This document shows positions 1-13,299 of a stretch of 64,000 nucleotides of DNA, in pieces. A model generated the notes under the pieces. That model saw only the letters and a program-made list of their open reading frames with translations. It was not told the DNA's origin and searched no databases. Source of the DNA: Diadema setosum (Eukaryota > Echinodermata > Echinoidea > Diadematoida > Diadematidae); the NCBI RefSeq assembly GCF_964275005.1, contig NC_092702.1, positions 597,501 to 661,500 of the forward strand, given 5' to 3'. The stretch's first letter is position 1. The number at the start of each line of letters is the position of its first letter. A program made the translations under genes and the position numbers.

Positions 1-1781
1 AACAGGACGAACGTGTGGAGTACGTGCTCCGCTGGGGGTAGTCTTCCGCGTCATTTTTGCAAGCAAGGCCGGGTGGAGGCAAACTTAAACTTGATTGTTG
101 CGGCGTTGTAATGCCGCCAGTTGCTGTGTACTTAATGTCGTCACGTAATTCTAGAGTTCCACGAGTGTAGGTTATTGGAAGCATGGATGGGGTCTTGTTA
201 CGTCTTGACTTGTGTTTGCGTGTGTGTATGGGGACTCCAGAGGGTTTTATTTCTTGCGCGCGTCTGCCCAGTGGCAGTGTTGTGTTTGTATACACACAAT
301 TCGACACCCAAATATTGACTGAGTAATGGCACGAGTCATTCTGAGAGCGGAGTAGTAATCTTTTGCTCATTACTCCGAGTAGACATTTGCCCTTCACGAT
401 TGGTGTTTCCCTTTTAGAATGACTCTTGCATTACTCTTCACCAAACAGTCGGAGGATGGAGAGGGGTAATTTCGACGTTCAGGGGGACGTGGGGATCTGA
501 GAAGACACCTGTTTCATCCCACTGGTCCCACGATGAATCGTAGACTCTTTGATTTGGCACGAAGTCTGTTTACATTCGAGGGAAGTCTCTTTTCTCTCTA
601 TCTACCTCATTCTATTTCCTCATTTAAAGGTCAGAAGTCACAGCGAAATAAGATATTATCTATTGATTTTAAGGCTGATTTGTATATAACAGTTATGGGT
701 TGAAGAAACTCATTATAATACGAACGCTCTGAAGACAGTGTCCATTATATTATGCATTTTGGGGAAAAAAAATCTCTTCTGTATCAGTTCCTCTTCAAAA
801 TGTGTAAACGATACATCAAAAAGCTTCATCAATATATTGAAACAAAAGTCGAGACATGAGGATTTTTTACATAGCAAAAATACATTCTGAATGACTACTG
901 ATCGTTATTGAAAATAAATTATCATAATTGGCGCAAAGTTATATTCGATACGATAGTCGTATGAAACATCAAAGCGCATCACATTTTCTCCTCAAAATTG
1001 CCCTGTAATTTTGCATATACTTCTGAATATTCATCTTCGTGTTTCTAAAATTAAGGGTATGCTGCAGGCTCCTAAGTTTCTGTCATGCAAGGAGCTATCA
1101 AAAAAAAAAAGGAAGAAGAACAAAACACAAGCTATATACTGAATTACCGTCGGGTCGGTGTATACCACAAGTCCATGTCTAACCCAGTTTGCTTTTAACT
1201 TGAATTCTTTGTTTTCTGTGTTGAAGCTATAAAGAATTACGTCGAAATCAGTCGATCTTTCAATGTGAGTAAATCATTTCCTAAAATAGCGCTCACATTT
1301 TCAGTCTGCTTTCTTTCTGTCGACACAGCTTCAAAAAAAAAAAAAAAAGAGAGAGAAAAAAGATTTAAAAAAATGAACCATTCGATTATAGGCATATTAA
1401 ATCTCCAAATCCCTCGCATGATACTTGCAAGGCATGGTTTTCTTGTCATATCAGGCAGTCTAACAGGTTTAAACAAATTGTATTCAAATGTTACGCTAGA
1501 AAACAACTGCCAAAATAGAAATTACTTTGAATAGTTAATATTTCTTTATCCGTATTGTGTACTGGTTAATGTGGGACTTCGATCAGAAGTGGTCCCTGGT
1601 TTTTGTGTGTCGCAACAAGCCTGCGGAAATTTCGAAGTATCTAACCAATTGAAACGCAGTGTAAAATAACAGCGGAAAACATCACTGCATCATTCGCGTT
1701 CTCTTGTCAGATATTACGGTCAGACTAAGATGTTCATTGTCCAAATGTTTGTTAATCCGGAAATGAAATGACTATTGTTAT
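1..1781. other. Left edge, no gene recognised
   Basis: 1-650 is somewhat richer in CpG than what follows and might be the edge of a promoter or exon of a gene outside the window, but no coding signal could be read. 650-1781 is AT-rich with poly-A stretches. Short open frames lack codon or domain support. Confidence 0.4.
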
Positions 1782-2068
1782 TTCGAAGGTTCCTGGAAGG
1801 TTCGTTATTCCGAAGCACACAAATTATGTATACATAATACTAGATTTTCGCTAATCTGAAAATAGACTAGGGTTCGTTGATCCAAATTTTTGTGGCGTAT
1901 TTTCGAAGGTCGTTATTCTGAATTTTCGTTAATCCGAAAGTGAAATAAGGTCCGTTATTTCGAAGGTTCGCTGATATATGAAAATAAAAAAAAAAACAAA
2001 AACAAAAAAAGTTCAACATTCCGAAGGTTCGTACATCTGAAAATGAAAAAAAAAAAAAAAAAAAAACA
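1782..2068. repeat. TTCGTTATTCCGAAGG-type repeat, degenerate block
   Basis: Repeats of GGTTCGTTATTCCGAAGG/TTCGTTAATCCGAAA, interrupted by poly-A stretches. A stray inverted unit (taacgaaccttcgg) lies at 3188-3201. Confidence 0.65.
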
Positions 2069-3236
2069 AGCATACCGACGAACTTTCAGAATTTGGAATG
2101 GTGTCAAAGAAGACTCCAACCTTTAAGGAGACGAATCGTTGTCAGGAATCAACCACGACCTCCTCTGATTGCTATCGAGAGATTCCTGAAGTCAGGTCTA
2201 TGTCGAGAAGGCAGGGCGTGAGAGGAATATTTCCTCCACAGAGAGTAAGAGAGAGGGCGGGGGAGGGGGAGATATCCTGTTTACATCCAGCCAGTCGAAC
2301 ATCGTTTTTCATTCAAATCGATTCGAGTTTCTTGCCACGAAAGCGGCAAGTTTCGTCTCCTAACAAAATATGAAATATTGGTCGGATGAATGACCGAAGA
2401 AAATTATGTGCAATTCAAATCTATGAAGTTGGGAGATAATAAGGAATCAACAAGTTTTCCATAATAATGTGAATATCATCGAACTCCAGCATTGCCATGG
2501 AGAAATGTAAGAACTACATTCATTCAGCATGTAAAGTTCCGAAAATATTTCATCAAAACAAAAAGAGGCATCCGGAAGTATTCGAAGTACGTGGATATCA
2601 GATTTAAATCTAACACTGTATACCTCGTATTGCGGAAGAGGCGAGAAAGGAGATCCCTATCTTAAGGATGATTCAAGAGGAGACGTCAAAATTCTCACGT
2701 AGCAGTCGAAGCAGAGCCAAGTAGTCAATGCTGTGTAGCCACGTGATGATTCAATTTTAGGCCAAAAACCCCCAAAAAGCAAGACGTAGGACGGGATTCA
2801 CTGTGTACTGTGAGCCCGCCTTGCTTCGAATGCCAGTTCACAGTTACGATATGAACATCTGTTGTTCTATGATCTGAGCATGTGCACATATACTAGGGTC
2901 ATTGCATTCAGACTTGTTTGTTTGTTTGTTTGTTTGTTTTTTGAAACTGACATGTGACTGAGATATTAAAAAAAAAAACTGGATAGACCTTCATGAAAAC
3001 TATATTGTTATAAATATTCATGGCACTTTGATTTTATGTGATCAGAGCATATTGAAATGTGCAGGTGATTGTTTTCCACCAAATTAACAAAAGCCGTTCA
3101 TGAAGCACACTATTTCCAACTTCATGCATGTCTAATTTCAACTGCATTTGAAAACTGCACTTGAAGAGGAAATTTGTGTGTTTCGAAATAACGAACCTTC
3201 GGACTAGCGTATATTACTCCCCACGTTTACGCCTGT

Positions 3237-3365
3237 ATGGGTCGAGAGGGACATCGTGCAATGGGTAAAAACATCTTTGTCCACGGAAGTAGGCACTCAG
3301 CAGGACTCGAACTCGGGACCTTCTTTTCAAAGTCAAAAGTCTAATCTACTATACCCACCATTATA
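3237..3365 (-). mobile_element. tRNA-derived SINE fragment
   Basis: On the minus strand it carries the B-box GAGTTCGAGTCCTGC and upstream GGTGGGTATAGTAGATTAG as an A-box-like part, spaced as in a tRNA head. It does not fold as a complete functional tRNA. Confidence 0.45.
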
Positions 3366-4264
3366 AACACAGTGGGATGCCCCACTAATGATTAAGTGAA
3401 TAACAATGACTGTCACCAGTAGTGGAAGCATTATTAATTTTCATTGTGATCATCTTTATGATATTGTGATTTGCACTCTCATAACCATGTGCGTGCATGG
3501 CCGTTATGATTGTGCTTTTTTTTTCGTATTGATAATAGTGGGTTATTAAAATATATGTAATCGATATTATGTAGTAAAAGCCTCCCTTGTAGCCTATGAT
3601 CTAAGAGCAATTTATCAGTGGTATAAAATGAGTTCTATCACCGCTGGAAGTCTATCATTGCTTGCTGGGAAATTTCTGAATTGCCACAGTCTACGTCTAA
3701 TATCGCCGATCAAAACACTTACATGCCATAGACAGTATATACAATGTACATTTTGCTCACTTAACGATAGAACGATATTTCTCGATATCTTGCAGCAAGA
3801 ATATCGGTGAGTCATGGAGATTACGTCAGATTTCTGAATCAATCGACAAGATCCCCGTGTTTTGGGGAGGAAAAAGCAAAATTTATTACCCGCGAGAGAT
3901 CGTGTGTTAAGTGCGTATATCGCGGAGATATAATTTCGTCTTGATTTTGCGTCGATAGAGGAATCTGGACTCTGCTCCACACGATTTCCACAAATCCACA
4001 AAATTTCATTGTTTTATGACAAGTATTCACTTTCCTTACTTATTACTAACGTTTTTGTTTCTATGCCTTCTGAAAGTCAGTCAACTTCTCTTTCATTATT
4101 CTAAAAAAAAAAGTCGAATATCTTTATATTTTAAAAGCAGTACTATACCATTTTGCCATTTTTTCTCTTTTGTCATGTTTGAAAAAGGAAATATACATGT
4201 ATATAATTATATAATCTTTTCATTTCTGAAGCGCCATGAGCACTGAAAGTTGGACCTGTGCGCT

Positions 4265-4409
4265 ATACAAGTAGCCACTATTATTATTATTACTATTACC
4301 ATTATTATACTGCTACCGTTTATCATAGTACAACTACAAATACTGTATACTACTACCACCATCACCGCCACTACCGTCATCACTACTACTGCTGCTGCTG
4401 CTTATACTA

Positions 4410-4450
<41 letters not shown>

Positions 4451-4720
4451 AGATATACTACTACTATTACGCTACTTCTACTATCTGATTACTACTATAT
4501 CCTGCTATCACCATTTATTCTTATACTACCACTATACAATGTAATACTACTTATATTGCTATGTTGCTAGGCATACTACTACTCTAACTGCTATACCACC
4601 ACCACTACTACTTCAACTACTACTACTACTACTGCCATGTACTATGTATTTTATATAATTGTACTACGACGACTTCTACGTCTACTATCTTACCATTTCT
4701 ACTACTACGTTGACGACGAT
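4265..4720. repeat. TAC/ACT trinucleotide-rich tract
   Basis: Imperfect ACT repeats with a pure core at about 4407-4450. Open frames in it are low-complexity artefacts. Confidence 0.9.
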
Positions 4721-5088
4721 TATAACGACTCATCACTTGTACTGCTACCGTCGTACCAAAGTCATGGAGCCACCTCCATGTTAATACCCAGAGCCTACTG
4801 CTTATTTCATACTCCCTCTCTATTACAATAGTCAATGTATGACTCAGCTGTTGATTGACAACTGGTTTTCTCATTCTAACACTGCGTCTCAAGATTTAAC
4901 CAATAGGAGGTAGTTGGAGTATTTGCTTTCCATCTTTAACATTCACCGTGTACACCAGGACGTTGAACTTCGCCTCGCTTTCAGGGGTTTGATTTTGTCC
5001 TCATTATTGAGGTCGGTTCATTGAATGTGTATAGGTGGACCCCCTGGTGGTAGTCTGTCCTATCAGACCAAATTTGATTGTCACTGAG

Positions 5089-5245
5089 TTAAAGAGGAAT
5101 GAAACCGAAATATATGTGTGAATTGAGTGAATGCAGAAATATTAGTAGAACACATCAATGAAGTTTTAGGAAGATCGGAAAATATCCATCGCTGGATGAG
5201 AAGACTATACAATCCGTGATGCCATAGTCTAGGACAACGATGTAA
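5089..5245. mobile_element. Family D element, fragment
   Basis: Shares gtgaattgagtgaatgcaga, tagtagaacacatcaatgaa and gccatagtctagg with the left arm of family D. Confidence 0.45.
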
Positions 5246-5275
5246 CGAAAAATAAATAGACTTCACCATAATCTA

Positions 5276-8200
5276 GTTTTTTTGTGGCCAATAATGGAAG
5301 AGCACTAGACTTATCTTTTTCAGAAGGTATGAAGAATCACATTATCCTCAATGTAATTATGTCAGTAACAAGCAGAAAATGTATATACTTTTCATTAAAA
5401 ATATAATTTTGTGGGAAATTTTCCTGAAACTCCACTAATGCATTTTACTCATGTTTCTGCATTCACTCGAGACAGATTCCATAACCCTTTACTACCTTAT
5501 TTGCGTTTTCAGTATAAAAATATAAGTATACCAAACAAAAATTATAACAGATTATAGTTTCTCGTAACGCTATTTGTCAACTATATACTGTGCGTATTTG
5601 CAAGTGGGATATGTTGGTCCAAACGTTTTCCATCTGTATAAAAATCACTATTGTTTTGACATAATAAGGACTAACTTATTAAGCACTAAGGTTGGTTTGC
5701 TAAATGGGAAAGAAGAAATATGACAATCGAGCGTCATACCACATGTCAAAAAGTCGCAACACAAAAGCACAGAAAGACTTTGTTTGACTTTACTTTTTTA
5801 AACAATCAACCATTAAACAAATAATGTTGTGTATCATACAATTATCTATGTATCTCACTATCTTCATGAAGACTTTAATTATTCGCCATGAAATTAGATT
5901 ACTTTTTATTCAATTCATATCAGAAGTTTTTAATTTTCAACGTCCCAGTTGTGCCAATTTGAGAAATGCCGACTTTGCTTGATTCAATTATGATGCATAT
6001 CAAATAGTTTTATTATAAAAGAGGGCTTACAGTCTGACACATGCAGAACAAGGATATAATCAATAAAGATATCAAAGGTTTTATCTTCTAAAGGTGTTTT
6101 CCTTGATGGCTTCAATATGTAAACAGGGAGGCTCAGATACAATGCATAATATGACATGTATACTTTTAATTGACCTGTGGAACAATCATGTGGGATTGCA
6201 CAGCCAAAACATGTCTAAAGCGGTCATGATGAGTGATAGTGAGTGAATACATGTAGGTTGACATGGGGAAGTCATGTAATCATCGCTGTATCTCAAAACA
6301 TTCTATACAGACAATGTACTCCCGTAAGTTATCAAATAACATTCATCTTCAATAAACGATTCTGAGGAAAACACCACATTCTCAGCTTACACATAGAGCA
6401 ATTGATTAAAAACAAAACAAAACAAATCACATTAACGTTTCCTGACACGTGCTTGTTATATCTCAACATAATGAGCTCTTTGGACTTTGCATCAAGGTAT
6501 AAAGGCTCTACATAAGAAGATCATATGAAATTAAGATACTAATCTACGTAAATGTGTCAAAACATTCAATGAATTGCACTTTTTAAGAGCAGTCAAACCA
6601 GTAGACACATTTGGGGGGAGTGTGTAACTATCTCTAGTAGATATTAAAACATATTACCTATATATCACTGAACATCCAAACTACTAGTATACGGTTTCTA
6701 ACACACCTATAATGATTACAAGGGAATAAGAGAGAAGGCGATTAATGGGAAATCAAGCGGAAGAGACAAAATATTAATAAGGTAAGATACAGTACATGTG
6801 CAGTAAGTTGAGTAAAATATCAAGGAAAGAATGTACCACAAGCAAACCAAAAAAAACAAAAAAACAAAAAAAAAAAAAAAACAACCCACAACAACAACAA
6901 CAACAACAACAAACAAACAAACAAAAAACGTTGGTTTCAGCAGGTTCACGCATTAATGGTATTATCCCAATTCTGGTCACGTGACAAGTAGACTTGCATG
7001 GTGACTTGTCGTTTAGTGCGAGGTTTGTCGTCGCGCTAATTTGTCTGTTTTCAAACATTTACAAACATCTTCGCTGAGGTATAGATTCTAATCAGGGGAA
7101 GGTTAAGTGCGAGTTCAGTATAGTATCCTTCCGCATGTGACATCCTTCATGTTTTATGCCCGACACCTCCAAGATGTGTTACGTGGTCTACAAATTCAGA
7201 TCACGAGGTTTGATTTGCTCTGCAACCATTTTTCAGTTAGTTAATGTAAATCAGTTAATGTTGAAGTTGGAGATAAATGAGGTATCTCATCGGTTAGATA
7301 TTGATGATGGTGTCATTATTCTTATTATCCCCATCTTTGTTCCCCCTTGCTGTTACTTTAAATAGTTGCATGTACGCCATAGCATGCCCGTATCAAACTG
7401 CTCGGATATGCTCATTCACGTTCGATTCCACCAGCTTTCTAGATTACATATTACCTTACATATAACATTGATGGGAAAAGTAAAAGGAGCACGTCACACT
7501 AGCAAACAAAAAAGGAACACAAATGGAAGAAGAAGAGGAAGAAGAAGAAGAAGAGAAAAACAACAACATAGCATAAAATACACTCGCAGAAGGATATCCA
7601 GTCACGCAAAGGCACGGGGGAGATTCGCAATGTCCGGAATTGCAAGCTTTTTTCAGACTTTTCGGCGTTGTCGTCGATATTGAATGTGTAAGAACGCACT
7701 TGCGTCAGCGATACAAAAAGGGATTGTTAAAGTGGTTGTAAATTAGGCAGGGACAGGCGAATGAAAGAGACGATGAGATGCTTGGAGCTGTCTGCCCTCA
7801 TCACATCGTGACAGGTGTTTAAAGGAGGGTGAAGAGGAAGAGTTGCATCATTACAGCACTGGAGAGAAGAGAAGAGCGAGTAACTATACAGCGGTCACGG
7901 TCCGTGGTGGTGTCATGACTATATGGATGGCAACGGTCTGAAATTCCTCAAGTTAATTGCCATTATTATTCGAATTAACAATCACAAGACTAGCATTGAT
8001 GATTATAATGACTTCTGATATAAGAATTGCAGAAACTCAACGAAAGTTGTCTCAAAACCGTTTTATTTGAATGGCTGAATAACACCTTTGAGTTTGTCCA
8101 TTTGGAAAATAAGCGTAACACTTGAATAAAAGATTTTTGTTGTCACTGCTAACATAATCACTGTTTCCGAGAGATTTTTATTCCACTTCAAGTTTCCAAG

Positions 8201-10208
8201 ATGCATGCTTTAATATATATTGGTAGAGGTTTCTAGTATCAACAGCTTGTCTGCTTCCCTTATCTCGAACTGGAGACACTGTAGGCGTTTCTTGTTTCTC
8301 GGCAAGTTATCTTCAATCTGGTCTAAATGTGATATTTAGTTTTTCATTTCGAGTGTAACGTTTTGCACTCTTAGAAATATGTGCTTTGATCTATTGTAAT
8401 ATTTCATACAGACAGGAATATAGATTTCATTCAAAAACGGATTTATGGTTATACTTTAAGTTGTTGCATACCTCTCAATAAGGAACCCAAGAATGAAATG
8501 TAATTGTGTCTGCCCTATATTAATTCTGTCTCTCTACAGATAAACCACACGCAAGTCTCGCACAAAGTGTTAGGCGATTTAAACTGCGGGAAATGTAGGC
8601 CTATATAGTTAGAAAACAAATTATCTAAAGAGGAGCGAGAAAATTGCACCTGAAGATTTTGTTGGCTTGTCAACCATTTCTTCCCTCTTAACCAAAGCCC
8701 ATTTTGGAAATCTTTTACCGCAATTCATTCGCAAATTCAATGAATTTCAGTGATAAACGGTTTGTTCCATCACTCGTAAAAGTAAATATGGTTAATGAAA
8801 TCCGTGACCTTACCCAGTAAGATAATGGCTTATAAACATATTGAATTTTCGGGCCTGCGATGGCCAAAGTCTGGGTATTTGCAAATTATGATAACGATAG
8901 TCAAAGGATCAAGCCATTGAAGATCAGGCCATTGGAAATCAAGGCATTGATCAGCCCGACAACAGGTTTACAGCGACTGGGCTGTGTATAGTTAAGCATT
9001 GATATGAACACAAGAATTAGTCACACTTAGTTAGAGCCTTTTTATTTCTGACAATCTAAAAAAGAGTTAATGAACGCGCAGTATTTGTAAATACCGTTCC
9101 CTAACACTTAACACAGCGATTGAGTGTCTAAATAGTCAGCATAATACACAAGATGGGATCTTCATGTAAAATTTTGACCCAAATATTCCGACACCTGGCC
9201 CATTTGCTATCAACCTCTTTAATCACGGTCTCGATGGAGAATTCACTCAGCGCCAGTTAATCTGCTGGATTCATGGGGGAACTCTCGGCTAGGTATTGGA
9301 CTGATTGCGTTAGAAGCCCGTTGAAATCCTATATGGACGATGCTTCACAAACACTGCCATCATTATAATCACCATAATTGTAGGGTAAGGAGGGCGAAAG
9401 ATTTCCCGTTGAGCGGCATGATCAAGCATTAATTTAGTTGATATAACGCCCTGGTCCGGGTCAAAATCACGAAACTATCCCTAGCCAAATGTTACTTGAT
9501 ACTCTGACTAACCTACACGCTCTGTATGAAGCACTAAGGAATTTCAGATTATTTTTTCCCCAAGGGAGAGGGGGTGTGAATCATCACTATAAGATTCAAA
9601 CATCCTCATTCGTGCGCGTGTATGTATGTGTGTGTGTGTGTGTGTGTTTCAGTGCACATTTAGGTGAATATGTATTAATATGGAAATATTCAAAGTAGGG
9701 GTAGTGTTTAGTAATGTAATGCTGATATCTGAGTTTGTTTATACATAATGGTACATGTAATAATAATTGTATAAAATATATTATATCATATTATATCATA
9801 TTATATTATATTATATTATTATATTATATTATATCATATTGTATTATATCATATTATACTATATTATATTATATTATATCATATTATATCATATCATATT
9901 ATAGTATACTATATTATATGATATGATATGATATATTACATTATAATGCTACATTATTACGTCAAATAGTTGGGGTAAAGATGATCATAATATCAGGAAT
10001 TGGTATTGGATTGTTTATCTCTTAGGATATTTCCACTGAATGTTTTATTGTTTTGTTTGTTTCTTTGTTTGATTTATTGATATTGTAAATATTTGATGTG
10101 AGCAGGGAACCATGAAAATATATTATAAGGACAGGAAGAGGGAGACATGTTATGGAATAAAGCTTCCTGAGAGAGGCGAACGTGGGCAGGGAAGATGGAT
10201 AGGGTTGC
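5276..10208. other. AT-rich non-coding stretch
   Basis: Apart from a CAA run (6888-6911), a purine-rich GAA stretch (7525-7560), a TG run and the AT minisatellite, no gene, RNA gene or complete mobile element is recognised. Confidence 0.45.
9776..9945. repeat. AT minisatellite (ATATTATATC type)
   Basis: Irregular 5-bp and 10-bp units of atatt and atatc. A short TG run lies just before, at 9629-9648. Confidence 0.9.
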
Positions 10209-10734
10209 AGGGGCGGATCCAGGAATTCTGTAAAGGGGGGGGGGCGTGACTAAATATTTCTGGTGCCACTTCCGGGTTTCATTTCATTTTTTTCTTGTTA
10301 TTTCTTTTGTTTTTAAAGACACTGTTTTCATACACTGTTTCATTTTTGAATGTTTCATTCCATCTATTGTTTGCTATTGTTTTATTCTTTGGTGTTATTA
10401 ATACAAGTAGATTCTTGATTTCTGTGTAACAATCAACATGACTTCACATTTGTTGTAAACACTGATTAAAAAGAGGTTCATTTACTTTTAATTGTACATT
10501 TTATTATGTAAAATGGAGGAATTGAAAAAAAAATAGAGATTGTAATTTGTCATCACTGACAAATTAAGGTGATCCGATTTTTTTTAATCAATGATTCGAG
10601 TCCTTATTGCAATAGGCATGACCATACAAGTTCCATCTGTGTTTAGAGACATTGGCCGTGTGATGTTTGCATTCTCATTTAGCAAAGGGAGTCATATCTG
10701 CCATGTTTGGTACCAAATTCTGCATACACTATAA

Positions 10735-11866
10735 CGAAGAAACAGCAACAAGTACATATGACCTTTGACCCACCTTTGCACTCCCAAGATTGCATCTGAT
10801 GAAATAGTGGTTATTTTGTGAAATGATTCTCGCGACATCGTCTATACGTGTGTAAAATATGGGAAAGATAAGGCAGGTATTCACCAAGATACAAGATGAA
10901 ACATTTATGACCTTTGACCCTAATTTACATATCCAAGATGATGTCCGATCTAGTAGTTGTTATTTCATCAAATAATGTACGTGACATGAACTAAACATGT
11001 GCAAAATATGGGGGTGATAGGGCGTGTTTTTCTTGAGTTATTGCAAAGAAAGTTGCAGAAAGAAAGAAATACCTCAATACATAGAAGATAAGCGTTAATT
11101 TCAACCAAGTTTTTTATCGTGATGCCGACAACGTATGAAAAAACGAAGGGCACATTATCGGTAGCGTAAAGTCTCAGCTACAACATATTAAAATCTGGGA
11201 GAAATTCACCGAAGGTCAAGTGAGCTAGTGCTCGATAAAGACAATCATGTCAATTTTCACATTTAAAAAAATTCCCTCCCATAGAGATAACACGTCATAA
11301 CGAAGATACAAAAAGAAGTACATATGACCTTTGACCTCAATTTGCACAGACAAGATGGCATCTGAGTAAAAAGTAGTTATTTTGTGAAATGATCCTTGTA
11401 ATACGGTCTTTGCGTGTGCAAAATATGGGAAAGATAGAACATGTATTCACTAAGATACAGGATGAAACACTTATGACCTTTGACCCTAATTTACATACCC
11501 AAGATGATGTCTGATCAAGTAGTTGTTATTTTATGAAATGATTTACGTGACATGAACTTAACATGTCCAAAATATGGAAGTGATAGAGGCCGTTTTTCTT
11601 GAGTTATTGCAAAGAAAGTTGCAGAAAGAAAGAAATATCTCAACACATCGAAGATAAGCCTGAATTTCAACCAAAAATTTTGACGTGATCCCGACAGCGT
11701 ATGAAAAAATGAAGGGCACACTTACGGTAGCGTAAAGTCTCAGCTACAACATATTAAAATCTGGGAGAAATTTATCGAAGGGTAAATGAGCTAGTGCTCG
11801 ATAAAGATAGTCATGTCAATTTTCATTTCCAGAAAAACTGCACTCCCATAGAGATAACACGTAAAC
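10735..11866. repeat. Tandem duplication, unit about 566 bp, with a partial third unit
   Basis: Matching anchors are 565-566 bp apart: agtacatatgacctttgac (10752/11318), tttgaccctaatttacata, and gtctcagctacaacatatta (11171/11737). A partial third copy follows at 11968-12050. The open frames across it are parallel shadows of the two copies. Confidence 0.75.
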
Positions 11867-12229
11867 TGGTCAAATTTGACAAGATTACTTTCAATCCACT
11901 TTTACGAGGTGATACCGTTATCCAATCAAATTTTTGTTATTTTATGTTTGTAAGAACATTAAATAAGCTACAACATACTGAAATCTGGGTGAAAATTGAC
12001 AAAGGACTAGTGAGATATGCTCGAATAAACTTGAAATTTGATGACGTCATTTTGAAAATTCACTTTTTTTACTTTATTAAGAAATTTGCTATCTTTTAAT
12101 CATTTTGTCAGCATTACCACCCCATGAAATGACATGTACAACTCATCAGCTTTCAAAATATGTAAAGAAAATGGGGGGTCACCGTCCATCCTGACGAGTA
12201 AAATCGGATTTAAAATTGGCAGTTTTTTG

Positions 12230-12760
12230 GCATAGTTGCACTGTATATCGCCATTGACGCGCGCGCGGAATTTCAACTTTGACGGGCCCGTATGACGTCA
12301 TATTGAGTCGGATTGACTTGAAACTTGGTATAAATATTCCTTGACATTTCAGACATCCGATCCGTGTGAAAAAACGGGAAATTTCAATTGCATATGAGCT
12401 GTGTGTGCGCATATGTGCGCGCGCGTACGCGTCCGTCCGATTTTTTCAATTTTTCAAAAAATGCTCCAAATGGTCTGAAACGTGTGCAAAAAAAATTTGA
12501 GCTCGATTGGAGCATACAAATATTTTAACGCGCGCGTACGCGCACGTTTTAAGAGAAAATATGAATTTTGAGAACATGAGCAGAATTCGCATAACTTGAA
12601 ATATATGTAACGTAAATTTCATTGAAAAATTCTTTTCCATTAATGAGATATGATTGAGAATGTGTTTTCATATAATGACGTCATAGTGACGTCACGGTCG
12701 ACTGATCACAGTGATACATTAGATTTGTCGTCTTTGGGACATGATGCATACATGGTATAA
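12230..12760. repeat. Repeat-like segment with alternating CG/purine-pyrimidine runs
   Basis: Contains gcgcatatgtgcgcgcgcgt (12408), aacgcgcgcgtacgcgcacg (12528) and three TGACGTCA-type palindromes (12294, 12676, 12688). Continuous in style with the preceding tandem duplication and probably part of the same large element. Confidence 0.45.
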
Positions 12761-12847
12761 TTTTGAAATTGATAGGCATTGCACTTTCTGAGCTAACCTC
12801 TGCACAACTTTTGAGGAGAAATAAAGAAGAAGAAAAACAAAGAATCC

Positions 12848-12937
12848 GTACAGATACAGAAGGTGATCCGAGAGGATACTCGGATCACCTAAGTACAGAT
12901 ACAGAAGGTGATCCGAGAGGATACTCGGATCACCTAA
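12848..12937. repeat. Twin perfect hairpins in a 45-bp tandem duplication
   Basis: Each 45-bp unit contains AGGTGATCCGAG, a 6-nt loop (aggata) and CTCGGATCACCT, a perfect 12-bp stem. A GT run begins 20 bp later. Confidence 0.85.
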
Positions 12938-12956
12938 ATAGTGGGAAAGTGCGTGC

Positions 12957-12958
<2 letters not shown>

Positions 12959-12992
<34 letters not shown>
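12959..12992. repeat. GT microsatellite
   Basis: About 16 GT units. Confidence 0.95.
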
Positions 12993-12996
<4 letters not shown>

Positions 12997-13257
12997 ACCA
13001 CTGGACTAATAAACAGAGAGACATGTTTCCTAAAATTACAGAATGGTGCAATACATTTAGAATTCATTTTGAGCAGTTCCTCTCACTTCTCTTTTATATT
13101 CAAGTTGTGTCTTTCAATAATGATATGGCTACGCTTATGAAATCAATGTTTGTTCATACTAAAAGAACGACAGTGTATGACATTCAACACTGTCTCTCCC
13201 CCTTTTTTTTTATGATATTCAATTCAGCCTGAGGTGTGTGTTCTCTGCTGGATATTG

Positions 13258-13299
<42 letters not shown>
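13258..13299. repeat. CA microsatellite
   Basis: About 20 CA units. Confidence 0.95.

Noticed and set aside
3237..3365. Functional tRNA gene
   Set aside because: Box B and an A-like box are present, but the acceptor and anticodon stems do not form, so a SINE fragment is the better explanation.
4250..4570. 106-codon frame of T/L/I repeats
   Set aside because: Translation of an ACT trinucleotide tract.
10968..11721. Two similar minus-strand frames (about 61 and 68 codons) suggesting a duplicated gene
   Set aside because: They are parallel frames in the two units of a 566-bp tandem duplication; the frames differ by frameshifts and no domain is visible.
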